64,000 nt of DNA from Robiginitalea sp964461555 (lineage in GTDB: Bacteria; Bacteroidota; Bacteroidia; Flavobacteriales; Flavobacteriaceae). The position numbers and the translations under genes were made by a program. Positions 15,864 through 24,821 of the stretch are shown piece after piece; position 1 is the first letter of the stretch, and the number at the start of each line of letters is the position of its first letter. The notes under the pieces were generated by a model, which had not been told where the DNA came from, searched no databases, and worked only from the letters and a program-made list of their open reading frames with translations. The DNA is taken from contig CAYWZF010000006.1 of assembly GCA_964461555.1 (NCBI GenBank), positions 1 through 64,000 on the forward strand, given 5' to 3'.

Positions 15864-18695
15864 ATGTCCGAAAAAAAACGCCTCTTTCTGTTAGATGCCT
15901 ACGCGCTGGTCTTCAGGGGGTATTACGCCCTGATCAAAAACCCCAGCATCAACTCCAAGGGCATGGACACCTCGGCCATCATGGGGTTCATGAATTCCCT
16001 GTTCGACGTGATCAGGCGCGAGAAACCCGACCACCTGGCCGTGTGCTTCGACAAGGACGGAAGTACCGAGCGGACAGAGCTCTTCCCCGAGTACAAGGCC
16101 CACCGTGACGAAACCCCCGACGCCATCAGGGTGGCCATCCCCTGGATCCAGAAGATCCTGAAGGCCATGCACATTCCGGTGATCGAGCTGTCGGGGCTCG
16201 AGGCCGACGACATCATCGGCACCCTGGCGCGCCAGGCCGAAGACCAGGGGTACCTGGTCTATATGGTAACCCCAGACAAGGACTTCGGGCAACTGGTCAC
16301 CGAACACACCTTTATGTACCGCCCTTCGCGCATGGGGAACGGGATTGAGATCTGGGGCATTCCCGAGGTGCAGAAACGCTTCGGGGTGGAGCGGCCCGAA
16401 CAGGTGATCGACTACCTGGGCATGATGGGCGACAGCAGCGACAACATCCCCGGCTTCCCGGGGGTGGGAGAGAAAACCGCCCAGAAGCTGATCGCCGAAT
16501 TTGGCACCATGGAAAACCTGCTGGCCAATACCGACAAGCTCAAGGGCAAGCTCAAAGAAACCATCGAGACCCATGCCGAGCTGGGCAAGCTGTCGAAGAA
16601 ACTGGCCACCATCTGCACCGATTGCGAGGTCACCTTTGACGAGCACGATTTTGAGATGAGCGTGCCCGACAGCCAGCAGGTGCAGGAAATCTTCGAAGAA
16701 CTGGAGTTCCGCCGGCTCAAGGAACAGTTCCTGAAGCTTTTCTCGGGCGAAGCAGAAACCCCCACCCAGGTTACCAGCACCGAAACGGCCCGGCAGTTGG
16801 CCCGGGTGGCCGGCAGCGGGCAGTTCTCCCTTTTTGGGGAGGAAGGGGGCGATGCGGGCGAAATCAAAGAATACTCCGGGCGGAAGAACATAAAGGAGGT
16901 GTCGCACCTGTACCAGGCCCTGACCTCCCCCCTCTCCCGGCAGCTTTTCCTGAAGAGCCTGCTGGGCCAGTCACGGGTCTGTTTTGATACCGAGACCACT
17001 TCGCTCGACCCCCTCGAGGCTGAGCTGGTCGGCATCGCCTTCAGCTGGGAAACCCATAAGGGGTATTACCTGCCCATCCCGGAAAAACGGGAGGAAGCCC
17101 TCAAGCTGCTCGAAGAACTCAAGCCCTTCTTTGAATCGGAAACCATCGAGAAAGTGGGCCAGAACCTCAAATACGACATCAAGGTGCTCCGCACCTACGG
17201 CATGGAGGTGAAGGGCCCCCTTTTCGACACCATGCTCGCCCATTACCTGATCAACCCCGACATGCGGCACAATATGGATGTGCTGGCCGAGACCTACCTG
17301 AACTACAGCCCGGTGCCCATCAGCGACCTGATCGGCAAGAAGGGCAAGAACCAGCTGAGCATGCGCGAGGTGCCGCTTGAGGAGCAGACCGAATACGCCG
17401 TGGAAGATGCCGACATCACCCTGCAGCTGGCAGGGCATTTCGGGCCGGAATTGAAACAGACCGGCACGGAATCCCTTTTTACGGAACTCGAGATCCCGCT
17501 GCTCAGGGTGTTGGCCGACATGGAGCTGGAGGGCATCAACCTCGACTCGGCCTTCCTGAAAAAACTCTCAAAGGAGATGGAAGGCGATATCCAAAAGCTG
17601 GAGGCTGAGATCTACGAGCAGGCCGGCGAAACCTTCAACATCGCCTCGCCCAAACAGTTGGGCGACATCCTCTACGAAAAGCTGAAGCTGGTCGACAAGC
17701 CCAAAAAGACCCGCACCGGCCAGTATTCCACGGCCGAGGAGGTGCTCTCGGGCCTGGTAAAGGAACACCCCATTGTGCGCATGGTGCTCGAATACCGCGG
17801 CCTGACCAAGCTGAAAAGCACGTATGTGGATGCCCTGCCCGGGCAGGTGGCCCCTTCCACAGGCAGGGTGCATACCGATTATATGCAGACGGTGGCGGCC
17901 ACCGGGCGCCTGAGCAGCAACAACCCGAACCTGCAGAACATCCCCATCCGCACCGCGCGGGGGCGGGAAATCCGAAAAGCCTTCATTCCGCGCGACAAAA
18001 ATTACCTGCTCCTCTCGGCCGACTACTCGCAGATCGAGCTGCGGGTCATCGCTGCCCTGAGCCAGGAAGATACCATGATCGAATCGTTCAAACGGGGCGA
18101 GGATATCCACGCCTCCACGGCGGCCAGGGTTTTCCAGGTACCCCTTGAGGAAGTGACCCGCGAGCAGCGCTCCAACGCCAAGACCGTGAATTTCGGGATC
18201 ATTTACGGGGTGTCTGCCTTCGGCCTGAGCAACCAGACCGAGCTGAGCCGCAGCGAGGCCCGGGAGCTGATCGACACCTATTACAAGACCTACCCCAAGC
18301 TGCGCAGCTACATCGACAATCAGATCGCCTTCGCCCGCGAACACGGCTATGTGCAGACCGTGCTGGGGCGCAGGCGCTACCTGAAAGACATCAACGGCAG
18401 CAATGCCGTAGTCAGGGGTGCCGCCGAGCGCAACGCCGTGAACGCCCCCATACAGGGAAGCGCCGCCGACATCATCAAGGTGGCCATGATACGCATCCAC
18501 CAGAAATTGAGGGAGGGCGATTTCCGCACCCGCATGCTGCTGCAGGTGCACGACGAACTGGTCTTCGACGTCTACAAGCCTGAGCTCGAGGCCGTCAGCC
18601 AGCTCATCAGACACGAGATGGAGCACGCCTATAAGCTGGCCGTGCCGCTGGTGGTCGACATCGGGGTGGGAGACAACTGGCTCGAGGCGCATTGA
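15864..18695 (+). CDS. polA: DNA polymerase I
   Basis: A 943-residue three-domain enzyme for Okazaki fragment processing and repair. Residues 1-290 form the 5'-3' flap nuclease (FLLDAYALVFRGYYA; GLEADDIIGTLA; GDSSDNIPG helix-hairpin-helix). The 3'-5' exonuclease domain (about 345-540) retains the Exo I acidic pair in FDTETTSL near 372, plus NLKYDIKVL and YAVEDADITL, so proofreading is probably active. The polymerase domain has DYSQIELRV (motif A, near 719), the O-helix RSNAKTVNFGIIYG and VHDELVFDV (motif C, near 895). Length is normal. Confidence 0.97.
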   Translation: MSEKKRLFLLDAYALVFRGYYALIKNPSINSKGMDTSAIMGFMNSLFDVIRREKPDHLAVCFDKDGSTERTELFPEYKAHRDETPDAIRVAIPWIQKILKAMHIPVIELSGLEADDIIGTLARQAEDQGYLVYMVTPDKDFGQLVTEHTFMYRPSRMGNGIEIWGIPEVQKRFGVERPEQVIDYLGMMGDSSDNIPGFPGVGEKTAQKLIAEFGTMENLLANTDKLKGKLKETIETHAELGKLSKKLATICTDCEVTFDEHDFEMSVPDSQQVQEIFEELEFRRLKEQFLKLFSGEAETPTQVTSTETARQLARVAGSGQFSLFGEEGGDAGEIKEYSGRKNIKEVSHLYQALTSPLSRQLFLKSLLGQSRVCFDTETTSLDPLEAELVGIAFSWETHKGYYLPIPEKREEALKLLEELKPFFESETIEKVGQNLKYDIKVLRTYGMEVKGPLFDTMLAHYLINPDMRHNMDVLAETYLNYSPVPISDLIGKKGKNQLSMREVPLEEQTEYAVEDADITLQLAGHFGPELKQTGTESLFTELEIPLLRVLADMELEGINLDSAFLKKLSKEMEGDIQKLEAEIYEQAGETFNIASPKQLGDILYEKLKLVDKPKKTRTGQYSTAEEVLSGLVKEHPIVRMVLEYRGLTKLKSTYVDALPGQVAPSTGRVHTDYMQTVAATGRLSSNNPNLQNIPIRTARGREIRKAFIPRDKNYLLLSADYSQIELRVIAALSQEDTMIESFKRGEDIHASTAARVFQVPLEEVTREQRSNAKTVNFGIIYGVSAFGLSNQTELSRSEARELIDTYYKTYPKLRSYIDNQIAFAREHGYVQTVLGRRRYLKDINGSNAVVRGAAERNAVNAPIQGSAADIIKVAMIRIHQKLREGDFRTRMLLQVHDELVFDVYKPELEAVSQLIRHEMEHAYKLAVPLVVDIGVGDNWLEAH

Positions 18696-18764
18696 GAAAT
18701 CCATCGCCGGGCCGGCAGGCGCAAAAAAGATGTGATTCTTGAAAAAATATTGCCGGGCAGTCGT

Positions 18765-18794
18765 TTGTAATTCAACTTAATAATCTTACATTTG
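18765..18794 (+). promoter_or_regulatory. Promoter of rplM-rpsI
   Basis: TTG (18765-18767), exactly 19 bases, then TACATTTG (18787-18794): a full match to TTG-N19-TAnnTTTG. The -7 box lies 48 bases before the rplM start. Confidence 0.75.
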
Positions 18795-18842
18795 CAGCCC
18801 GTTATTCGGGATTGAAGTGTTTAATGATTAAAAAAACGAGTA

Positions 18843-19298
18843 GTGGATACACTGAGCTACAAGACAATATCCGCCAATAAAAAAACGGTAAACAAGGAGT
18901 GGTTGCTGGTTGATGCTGAGGGACAGCCCCTGGGCCGCCTCGCTTCCAAAGTTGCCAAGATCCTGCGCGGGAAATACAAGCCGGAATTTACCCCCCACGT
19001 AGATTGCGGCGACAACGTGGTGATCATCAATGCGGACAAGGTTGCCCTGAGCGGCAATAAGCTTGACGACAAAAAGTACATCCGGTACACCGGGTACCCG
19101 GGCGGACAGCGCGTGCAGACAGCCCGCGAGCTGCTTGACAAAAAACCGGAAGCCCTTGTTGAAAAAGCCGTGAAGGGCATGCTTCCCAAGAACAAACTGG
19201 GTGCCGATCTCTTCCGGAACCTGCGGGTATACGCCGGCACCGAGCACGGGCAGGAAGCTCAGAAACCGAAGGCTATCAATTTAAACGACCTTAAGTAA
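18843..19298 (+). CDS. rplM: 50S ribosomal protein L13
   Basis: A 151-residue protein with the L13 signature: WLLVDAEGQPLGRLAS, GKYKPEFTPHVDCGD, VVIINADKVALSG, YIRYTGYPGG and MLPKNKLG. The start is GTG 18843 (MDTLSYKTISANKK, the usual flavobacterial N-terminus); no in-frame ATG precedes the conserved region. The final base of the stop overlaps the first base of rpsI. A full-consensus promoter lies upstream. Confidence 0.97.
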   Translation: MDTLSYKTISANKKTVNKEWLLVDAEGQPLGRLASKVAKILRGKYKPEFTPHVDCGDNVVIINADKVALSGNKLDDKKYIRYTGYPGGQRVQTARELLDKKPEALVEKAVKGMLPKNKLGADLFRNLRVYAGTEHGQEAQKPKAINLNDLK

Positions 19299-19684
19299 TG
19301 GACGTAATACACAAAATCGGAAGAAGAAAAACAGCCGTTGCCCGGGTGTACCTCTCCTCTGGGAAAGGAAACATCACCATCAACAAGCGCGACATTGCAG
19401 ACTACTTTCCGACTGCCACACTTCAATACAAGGTGAAGCAACCCTTCACCCTGACCGATAACGATAATAACTTCGACGTAATGGTGAAAGTTTACGGCGG
19501 AGGCATTACCGGACAGGCCGAAGCCGTCCGCCTGGCCCTTTCCAGAGCCCTCTGTGAACTGGATCAGGAAAACCGCGGGGTGCTGAAACCCGAAGGGCTG
19601 CTTACCCGCGACCCGAGAATGGTGGAGCGCAAGAAATACGGACAGAAAAAAGCCCGTAAGAAATTCCAGTTCTCCAAGCGTTAA
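19298..19684 (+). CDS. rpsI: 30S ribosomal protein S9
   Basis: A 128-residue protein with S9 hallmarks: HKIGRRKTAVARVYL, KVYGGGITGQAEAVRLALSRAL and the basic tail ending KKARKKFQFSKR that reaches the P-site tRNA. It starts one base inside the rplM stop codon, so the two are translationally coupled. Followed by a terminator. Confidence 0.97.
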   Translation: MDVIHKIGRRKTAVARVYLSSGKGNITINKRDIADYFPTATLQYKVKQPFTLTDNDNNFDVMVKVYGGGITGQAEAVRLALSRALCELDQENRGVLKPEGLLTRDPRMVERKKYGQKKARKKFQFSKR

Positions 19685-19693
19685 GAAAAATTG

Positions 19694-19717
19694 TTCCCCT
19701 GCCCTTTGGCAGGGGAA
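19694..19717 (+). terminator. Terminator behind rpsI
   Basis: Ten-base arms TTCCCCTGCC/GGCAGGGGAA around a four-base loop, followed by a T-containing tract (TCCTATTTATT). The T-run is interrupted, so termination may be partial, allowing read-through to rpsB-tsf. Confidence 0.55.
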
Positions 19718-19783
19718 TCCTATTTATTGTTTGTCAAAAGCTGCCCCTGGCAGCGCATTGTTAACCAAGTTCCTTGAAACGAT

Positions 19784-19942
19784 CTCTCCGGAGAGACTAG
19801 TATTGATCCTGAAGCCCGCCAAACGGGTGATTCAGGCTCCCATTTAGTTTAGCATCTAAATGGCAGAGGCACGTTCCGGCACATCGGCCGGCACAACCAC
19901 TTTGCCATTGCTCCTTCAAAGAACGTAAACTAAAGTTTAAAA
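19784..19942 (+). promoter_or_regulatory. Structured 5' leader of rpsB
   Basis: Four consecutive potential hairpins precede rpsB: CTCTCCGGAGAG (19784-19795), CCTGAA/TTCAGG (19808-19836) with an inner CCCG/CGGG, the perfect eight-base stem CCATTTAG/CTAAATGG (19840-19863), and CCGG/CCGG near 19876-19891. This density of structure in a ribosomal protein leader suggests autogenous control by S2, as known for rpsB in proteobacteria. No known Rfam family is claimed. Confidence 0.5.
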
Positions 19943-21079
19943 ATGGCTGCAAAAGCTGAAGTTAAAAACCTGCTCGAGGCCGGGGTGCATTTTGGCCACC
20001 TCACCCGCAAATGGAACCCCAACATGGCTCCCTACATCTTCATGGAGCGCAACGGGATCCACGTCATCAACCTGTACAAGACCGTCGCAAAACTGGACGA
20101 AGCCTGTGAAGCGCTGAAGAAGATCTCCGCCTCAGGCCGCAAGATCCTCTTTGTGGCAACCAAGAAACAAGCCAAGGACATCGTTGCCCAAAAAGTGTCC
20201 GAAATCAACATGCCCTACATCACCGAGCGCTGGCCCGGGGGGATGCTTACCAACTTCGTGACCATCCGCAAGGCGGTCAAGAAGATGACCTCCATCGACC
20301 GCATGAAGAAAGACGGCACCTTCGACACCCTTTCCAAGAAAGAGCGCCTGCAGGTAGAGCGCCTTCGCGCCAAACTGGAAAAGAACCTGGGTTCCATCGC
20401 CGATATGACCCGCCTTCCGGGCGCCCTGTTCATCGTAGATACCATGCGTGAGCACATCGCCGTGAAGGAAGCCCAGAAACTCAACATCCCGATCTTCGCC
20501 ATGGTCGACACCAACTCAGACCCGCGGCCGATCGACTTCGTGATCCCCGCCAACGATGACGCCTCCAAGTCCATTGATATCATCATGGACTTCGTGACCA
20601 AGGCCGTTGCCGAAGGACTGGTTGAGCGTAAATCAGACAAGGCCGCCGACCGGGAAGGAGACGAGGAAGACACCCTGGTAGAGGAAGTGTACGAAGAGGA
20701 AGTGGAAGCCGGGTACGACGAGGAAGAAGGCGATGAAGAAGAAGCAGTTGCCGGGGCAGATATCGCAGAGGATGAGGCAGAGGATGAGCCGGTTGTGATC
20801 CCCGCCCCCAAAGCCAAAAAAGTCAGCGCCCAGGACCTGACCAAGATCGAGGGTATCGGCCCCAAGGCCGCTGAAGCCCTGATCAAAGCCGGGATTGGCA
20901 CCTACGCCGCGCTGGCCGATGCAACTCCTGAACAAATCAAGGAAATCCTGACCGAAGCCAGCTCACGCATGGCCCACCTCGACCCGACTTCCTGGCCCAA
21001 GCAGGCCGTAATGGCCGCCAGCGGAGAGTGGGAAGCCCTGAAGGAATGGCAGGACAACGTAAAAGGTGGCGTTGAGTAA
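19943..21079 (+). CDS. rpsB: 30S ribosomal protein S2 with C-terminal helix-hairpin-helix extension
   Basis: Residues 1-230 are a standard S2: LLEAGVHFGHLTRKWNP, YIFMERNGIHVINLYKT, WPGGMLTNF, PGALFIVDT and NSDPRPIDFVIPAND. The product is 378 residues against roughly 230-260 for ordinary S2. The extra part is a very acidic linker (about 232-290, rich in Glu and Asp), then a helix-hairpin-helix segment, LTKIEGIGPKAAEALIKAG (about 298-320), and a Trp-rich tail. HhH domains bind nucleic acid without sequence specificity. Starts at ATG 19943 behind a structured leader and is followed by tsf after 71 bases. Confidence 0.95.
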   Translation: MAAKAEVKNLLEAGVHFGHLTRKWNPNMAPYIFMERNGIHVINLYKTVAKLDEACEALKKISASGRKILFVATKKQAKDIVAQKVSEINMPYITERWPGGMLTNFVTIRKAVKKMTSIDRMKKDGTFDTLSKKERLQVERLRAKLEKNLGSIADMTRLPGALFIVDTMREHIAVKEAQKLNIPIFAMVDTNSDPRPIDFVIPANDDASKSIDIIMDFVTKAVAEGLVERKSDKAADREGDEEDTLVEEVYEEEVEAGYDEEEGDEEEAVAGADIAEDEAEDEPVVIPAPKAKKVSAQDLTKIEGIGPKAAEALIKAGIGTYAALADATPEQIKEILTEASSRMAHLDPTSWPKQAVMAASGEWEALKEWQDNVKGGVE

Positions 21080-21150
21080 TTTGCGCCGCCCGACATCAAT
21101 ACATCTTTAATAAACGGGATGCCGCCGGCATCTCACAAATACAACGAAAA

Positions 21151-21975
21151 ATGGCAAATATTACCGCCGCAGACGTTAATCAATTACGAAAACTTACAGG
21201 AGCCGGGATGATGGACTGCAAAAAAGCCCTGGTGGAAGCCGAGGGCGATTTTGACAAGGCCATCGAGATCCTCCGCAAAAAAGGCCAGAAGGTAGCCGCC
21301 AACCGGGCCGACCGCGAGTCATCCGAAGGGGCTGCCATCGCCAGGGTGAACGACAGCCAGACCCAGGGGGTCATCATTTCCCTGAACTGTGAGACTGATT
21401 TCGTCGCCAAGAACGAGAGTTTTGTGACCCTGGCCAACCAACTGGCCGAACTGGCCCTTTCATACGACAGCAAGGAGGCCTTTTTGGCCGCCGGTTTCAA
21501 TGGCATTACCGTACAGGAGAAGCTTATGGAGCAAACCGGGGTGATTGGCGAAAAGATCGAGATCGGCGGGTTCCGCAAGCTGAGCGCTCCTTTTGTGGGG
21601 TCGTATATCCACGCCGGGAACAAGATCGCTACCCTGGTGGGGCTATCTGCCAAGGTTGAAGGTGCCGCCGCCGTGGCCAAGGATGTGGCCATGCAGGCTG
21701 CAGCCATGAACCCGGTAGCCCTTGATGAAGCCTCTGTGGACCAGTCCATCATCGACAAGGAGATCGAGATCGCCAAAGACCAGCTGCGCCAGGAAGGCAA
21801 GCCCGAGGCCATGCTCGACCAGATCGCCAAAGGCAAGCTCAACCGCTTCTTTAAAGACAACACCCTGGTGAACCAGGATTTTATCAAAGACAGCAAGATG
21901 AGCGTGGACCAGTACGTGAAATCGGTCGACAAAAACCTGTCGGTAACCGGCTTCGCGCGGGTGGCCCTCGGATAA
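21151..21975 (+). CDS. tsf: Elongation factor Ts
   Basis: The nucleotide exchange factor for EF-Tu. The 274-residue protein has an N-terminal UBA-like domain with the signature LRKLTGAGMMDCKKALVEA and a dimerisation core with TDFVAKNESF and SYIHAGNKIATLVGL; the C-terminal helices contain GKLNRFFKDNTLVNQ. Usual length for Bacteroidota. Follows rpsB as in most bacteria and ends at a strong terminator. Confidence 0.97.
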   Translation: MANITAADVNQLRKLTGAGMMDCKKALVEAEGDFDKAIEILRKKGQKVAANRADRESSEGAAIARVNDSQTQGVIISLNCETDFVAKNESFVTLANQLAELALSYDSKEAFLAAGFNGITVQEKLMEQTGVIGEKIEIGGFRKLSAPFVGSYIHAGNKIATLVGLSAKVEGAAAVAKDVAMQAAAMNPVALDEASVDQSIIDKEIEIAKDQLRQEGKPEAMLDQIAKGKLNRFFKDNTLVNQDFIKDSKMSVDQYVKSVDKNLSVTGFARVALG

Positions 21976-22000
21976 AACTCCGCATGGATACAAGAAAAAA

Positions 22001-22027
22001 GCCCCCTGCATGCAGGGGGCTTTTTTT
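22001..22027. terminator. Bidirectional terminator between tsf and the M61 peptidase gene
   Basis: A perfect 20-base palindrome (GCCCCCTGCATGCAGGGGGC) flanked by AAAAAA on the left and TTTTTTT on the right, so it can terminate both convergent genes. Confidence 0.9.
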
Positions 22028-22055
22028 ATGCCTGTGCCAGAAAGGGCCCTGGGGC

Positions 22056-23924
22056 CTATCCTTTCAGCCAGGCCTGGCGCAGGCGCAATTGGGCTTCGCT
22101 GGCATCCGGGTCGGAGGCAATGCGGGTCTGCAGGTACGTGGGCTTGCCGGCCCTGCCCTGCAGGGTTAGGGTCTGCCCATCGCGTTCCACCACCATGGTA
22201 ACTTCGGTTTCCGGCGTCCAGGCGAAGCTCTGCCCGATGATCATCCGGATGCCCTCGAGGGTGATGTCGGTGCCGTTGATCTGCCTGATCACATCCCCTC
22301 CCCGGGCCCCCAGGCCCTGGAAGAAGGTGTTCAGGGGAATCCCCTCGCGCACGAAGATGATATCGGTGTCTGCCGGGTCTACGTCTATGAAAGGGATCTG
22401 GTTTTCCAGGTCGGTCAGGAAATACCCGCTTTCGACCTCTACCTCGCCCAGGGTGAGGCCCACCCTGGCCAGGGTGGCCCCGTAGTCGATCGGGGTGCTC
22501 CCGTTTACGTGGGTATCGAAAAACTCACCGATCTCAGGGTAGGTCATGGCCACGATCTCGCCGATCAGGGCATCGTCTTTGAAGGGAGTATTTGAGTCGT
22601 ATTTGGCCGAGAGTTCGCGCATCAGGTCGAGTACCCCGTAGCTGCCCCCGCTGAGCTCGCGCAGCCTTATGTCGAGGGCCATGTTGATCAGCGCCCCCTT
22701 TTCATACACATTGGCGTACTCGTCTGCGTAGGGCTCTTTCAACACATGCTCGCTCATCTCGGTGAAGGAGAGGCTGTCGTTGTACCGGCTCGCATTCATG
22801 ATCTTGGTATACATGCGCCTGTAAAAGTCAGCCTCGTCGATCAGGCCTTCCTTTACCTGGAAGAGGTTGGCAAAATATTCGGTCGTGCCCTCGTACATCC
22901 AGAGGTGGCGCGACATTTTGGGGTCGTTGTAGTCGAAATACTGTATCTCCTCCGAATGCACGTTGAGGGGGGTTACCGTGTGGAAGAATTCGTGCGAGAC
23001 CACATCGATCATGGACTCTTCGAGTTGGGGGGCCGGCATTTGTTCGGGAAACACCACCACGGTAGAGGTATGGTGTTCCAGGGCCCCGAAGCCATAGGCA
23101 TCGTTGTCCATGGTGGAGAGGTACACCAGTATCGTGTAGCTTTTGGTGCCGCTGATCGGCCCCAGAAAGGCCTTTTGCGCCTGCATCATGCGCTGCATGG
23201 CCGGCTTCAGGTCTGCTGCCGAATAGGTGCCGTTGGGCGAATAAACGCTGAGGTATACGGTGATGTCGCCCACCTGGAACGATTCAGGGGCCGAGGCCGT
23301 GAACTGTATCGGGTTGTCGATCACTTCGAAATAGCGCCGCGCCCTGAACAGGTATGTTTCGTCCGCGTTCTTCCCCCAGGGGAGGGAGGTTGCCGGATAG
23401 AGGTTCCCGGGGGCTGAAATGGTGATTTCATAGGGTCGTTCCTTCAGGCCCTGGAAATACCCCACAAAACCGTGCAGGTTGAGCACGAAGTTCTTCCCGG
23501 CCAGAATGTTGGTGCCTGCCGGAGAAAACGGGGCGTCGTCGCCACTGCCTTCCGTATCGTAGGAATCGTTGACCGCATAGCCCACCCGGTCGAGGCTGGC
23601 ACCCTGGGCAATGACCCAGGTGTTATCCCCCTCACGCTGTACGGGCAGCTCGGCACCCCGGTAATCATACGCCTTAAAATCTTCCACATAGCGGCCGTAA
23701 TTGTCTTCGCTGTAGGTGCCCGGCACGGTTTTCGGGATGAAAAAACGCACCGGCCCTTCCGGGAACGCCCCCGGATCGAGGGTTACCCGTACCCGGTCGT
23801 CAGGCACGTTTACCAGGTCCATCGCAACCTTTACGTTGGTTTCGGTGGCAGAAGGAAGGCTGCGGGAAGCACCGCAACCGGCCAGGACCCCTGCCAGAAA
23901 CAGGGGAAAGAGCAGTCTTCTCAT
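22056..23924 (-). CDS. M61 family glycyl aminopeptidase-like lipoprotein
   Basis: A 622-residue metallopeptidase. It begins MRRLLFPLFLAGVLAGC, a lipoprotein signal with lipobox LAGC, so it is an exported lipoprotein. The M61 N-terminal beta domain precedes the zinc site SHEFFHTVTPL (HExxH near 309-313) and the third ligand in WMYEGTTEYFANL (near 341). A PDZ-like domain occupies about 520-600 (REGIPLNTFFQGLGARGGDVI). All catalytic residues are present. M61 enzymes remove N-terminal Gly or Ala; the physiological substrate here is unknown. Divergent from pyrH. Confidence 0.9.
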   Translation of the reverse strand: MRRLLFPLFLAGVLAGCGASRSLPSATETNVKVAMDLVNVPDDRVRVTLDPGAFPEGPVRFFIPKTVPGTYSEDNYGRYVEDFKAYDYRGAELPVQREGDNTWVIAQGASLDRVGYAVNDSYDTEGSGDDAPFSPAGTNILAGKNFVLNLHGFVGYFQGLKERPYEITISAPGNLYPATSLPWGKNADETYLFRARRYFEVIDNPIQFTASAPESFQVGDITVYLSVYSPNGTYSAADLKPAMQRMMQAQKAFLGPISGTKSYTILVYLSTMDNDAYGFGALEHHTSTVVVFPEQMPAPQLEESMIDVVSHEFFHTVTPLNVHSEEIQYFDYNDPKMSRHLWMYEGTTEYFANLFQVKEGLIDEADFYRRMYTKIMNASRYNDSLSFTEMSEHVLKEPYADEYANVYEKGALINMALDIRLRELSGGSYGVLDLMRELSAKYDSNTPFKDDALIGEIVAMTYPEIGEFFDTHVNGSTPIDYGATLARVGLTLGEVEVESGYFLTDLENQIPFIDVDPADTDIIFVREGIPLNTFFQGLGARGGDVIRQINGTDITLEGIRMIIGQSFAWTPETEVTMVVERDGQTLTLQGRAGKPTYLQTRIASDPDASEAQLRLRQAWLKG

Positions 23925-24039
23925 GAATAATGATTCTTTTCACAAGATTACCGATTTTAACCGTGCGCACAGCCCGATTTTAGATTTATTTGACAGTTTT
24001 CCCGCCCAGTGGTGCCAATGGCTGTCTCATTATTTTGCT

Positions 24040-24047
24040 TATTTTTG
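24040..24047 (+). promoter_or_regulatory. Promoter -7 box of pyrH-frr
   Basis: TATTTTTG, a perfect TAnnTTTG match, 20 bases before ATG 24068. Confidence 0.5.
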
Positions 24048-24067
24048 TGCCAAAATATTCAGGTCTC

Positions 24068-24775
24068 ATGAAGTACAAGCGGATCCTTCTCAAACTGAGC
24101 GGCGAGGCCCTGATGGGCGACCGGAATTACGGGATCGACCCGCGCCGCCTGGAGCTCTACGCGGAAGAAATCAAGGCCGTGGTGGGGCAGGGCGTCGAAG
24201 TGGCCATCGTGATCGGGGGAGGAAACATCTTCAGGGGTGTGGCCGGAGCCAGCAACGGCATGGACCGGGTGCAGGGCGACCACATGGGCATGCTGGCCAC
24301 CATCATCAATGGCCTGGCCCTGCAATCAGCCCTTGAGAATATCGGCCTTGACACCCGCCTGCAGTCTGCCATCAAGATCAATGAAGTGGCCGAGCCCTTC
24401 ATCAGGCGCAGGGCCATGCGGCACCTGGAAAAAGGACGGGTGGTGATCTTCGGCGGGGGCACCGGCAACCCCTATTTTACGACAGATTCAGCCGCCGTGC
24501 TCCGCGCCATCGAAATCGAGGCCGATGTGATTCTGAAAGGCACCCGGGTAGACGGGATCTACAGCAGCGATCCTGAAAAGGACAAGTCTGCCATCAAATT
24601 CGACACCATCAGTTTCAAGGATGTCCTGAGCCGGGGCCTGAAGGTCATGGATACCACGGCCTTTACCCTGAGCCAGGAAAACGAGTTGCCCATTGTGGTT
24701 TTTGACATGAACAAGAAAGGGAACCTGCTGAAGATCGTCTCAGGAGAACCTATAGGCACAGTGGTCAACCTGTAA
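24068..24775 (+). CDS. pyrH: Uridylate kinase
   Basis: UMP kinase of the amino-acid-kinase fold, giving UDP for pyrimidine nucleotide synthesis. The 235-residue product starts MKYKRILLKLSGEALMG and shows VIGGGNIFRG, DHMGMLATIINGLAL, the GGGTGNPYFTTDSAA loop and the ATP-site segment KGTRVDGIYSSDPEKD. Start is ATG 24068, just behind a TATTTTTG box. Followed after 46 bases by frr, the standard pyrH-frr pair. Confidence 0.97.
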   Translation: MKYKRILLKLSGEALMGDRNYGIDPRRLELYAEEIKAVVGQGVEVAIVIGGGNIFRGVAGASNGMDRVQGDHMGMLATIINGLALQSALENIGLDTRLQSAIKINEVAEPFIRRRAMRHLEKGRVVIFGGGTGNPYFTTDSAAVLRAIEIEADVILKGTRVDGIYSSDPEKDKSAIKFDTISFKDVLSRGLKVMDTTAFTLSQENELPIVVFDMNKKGNLLKIVSGEPIGTVVNL

Positions 24776-24821
24776 ATTAGAACCCAAACATAATTCTTCC
24801 CACCGTTTAAGTTAGACAGGC

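Noticed and set aside
19902..19917. 16-mer TTGCCATTGCTCCTTC shared between the rpsB leader and 35311-35326
   Set aside because: One such match is expected by chance at about this length in 64 kb; the flanks are unrelated.
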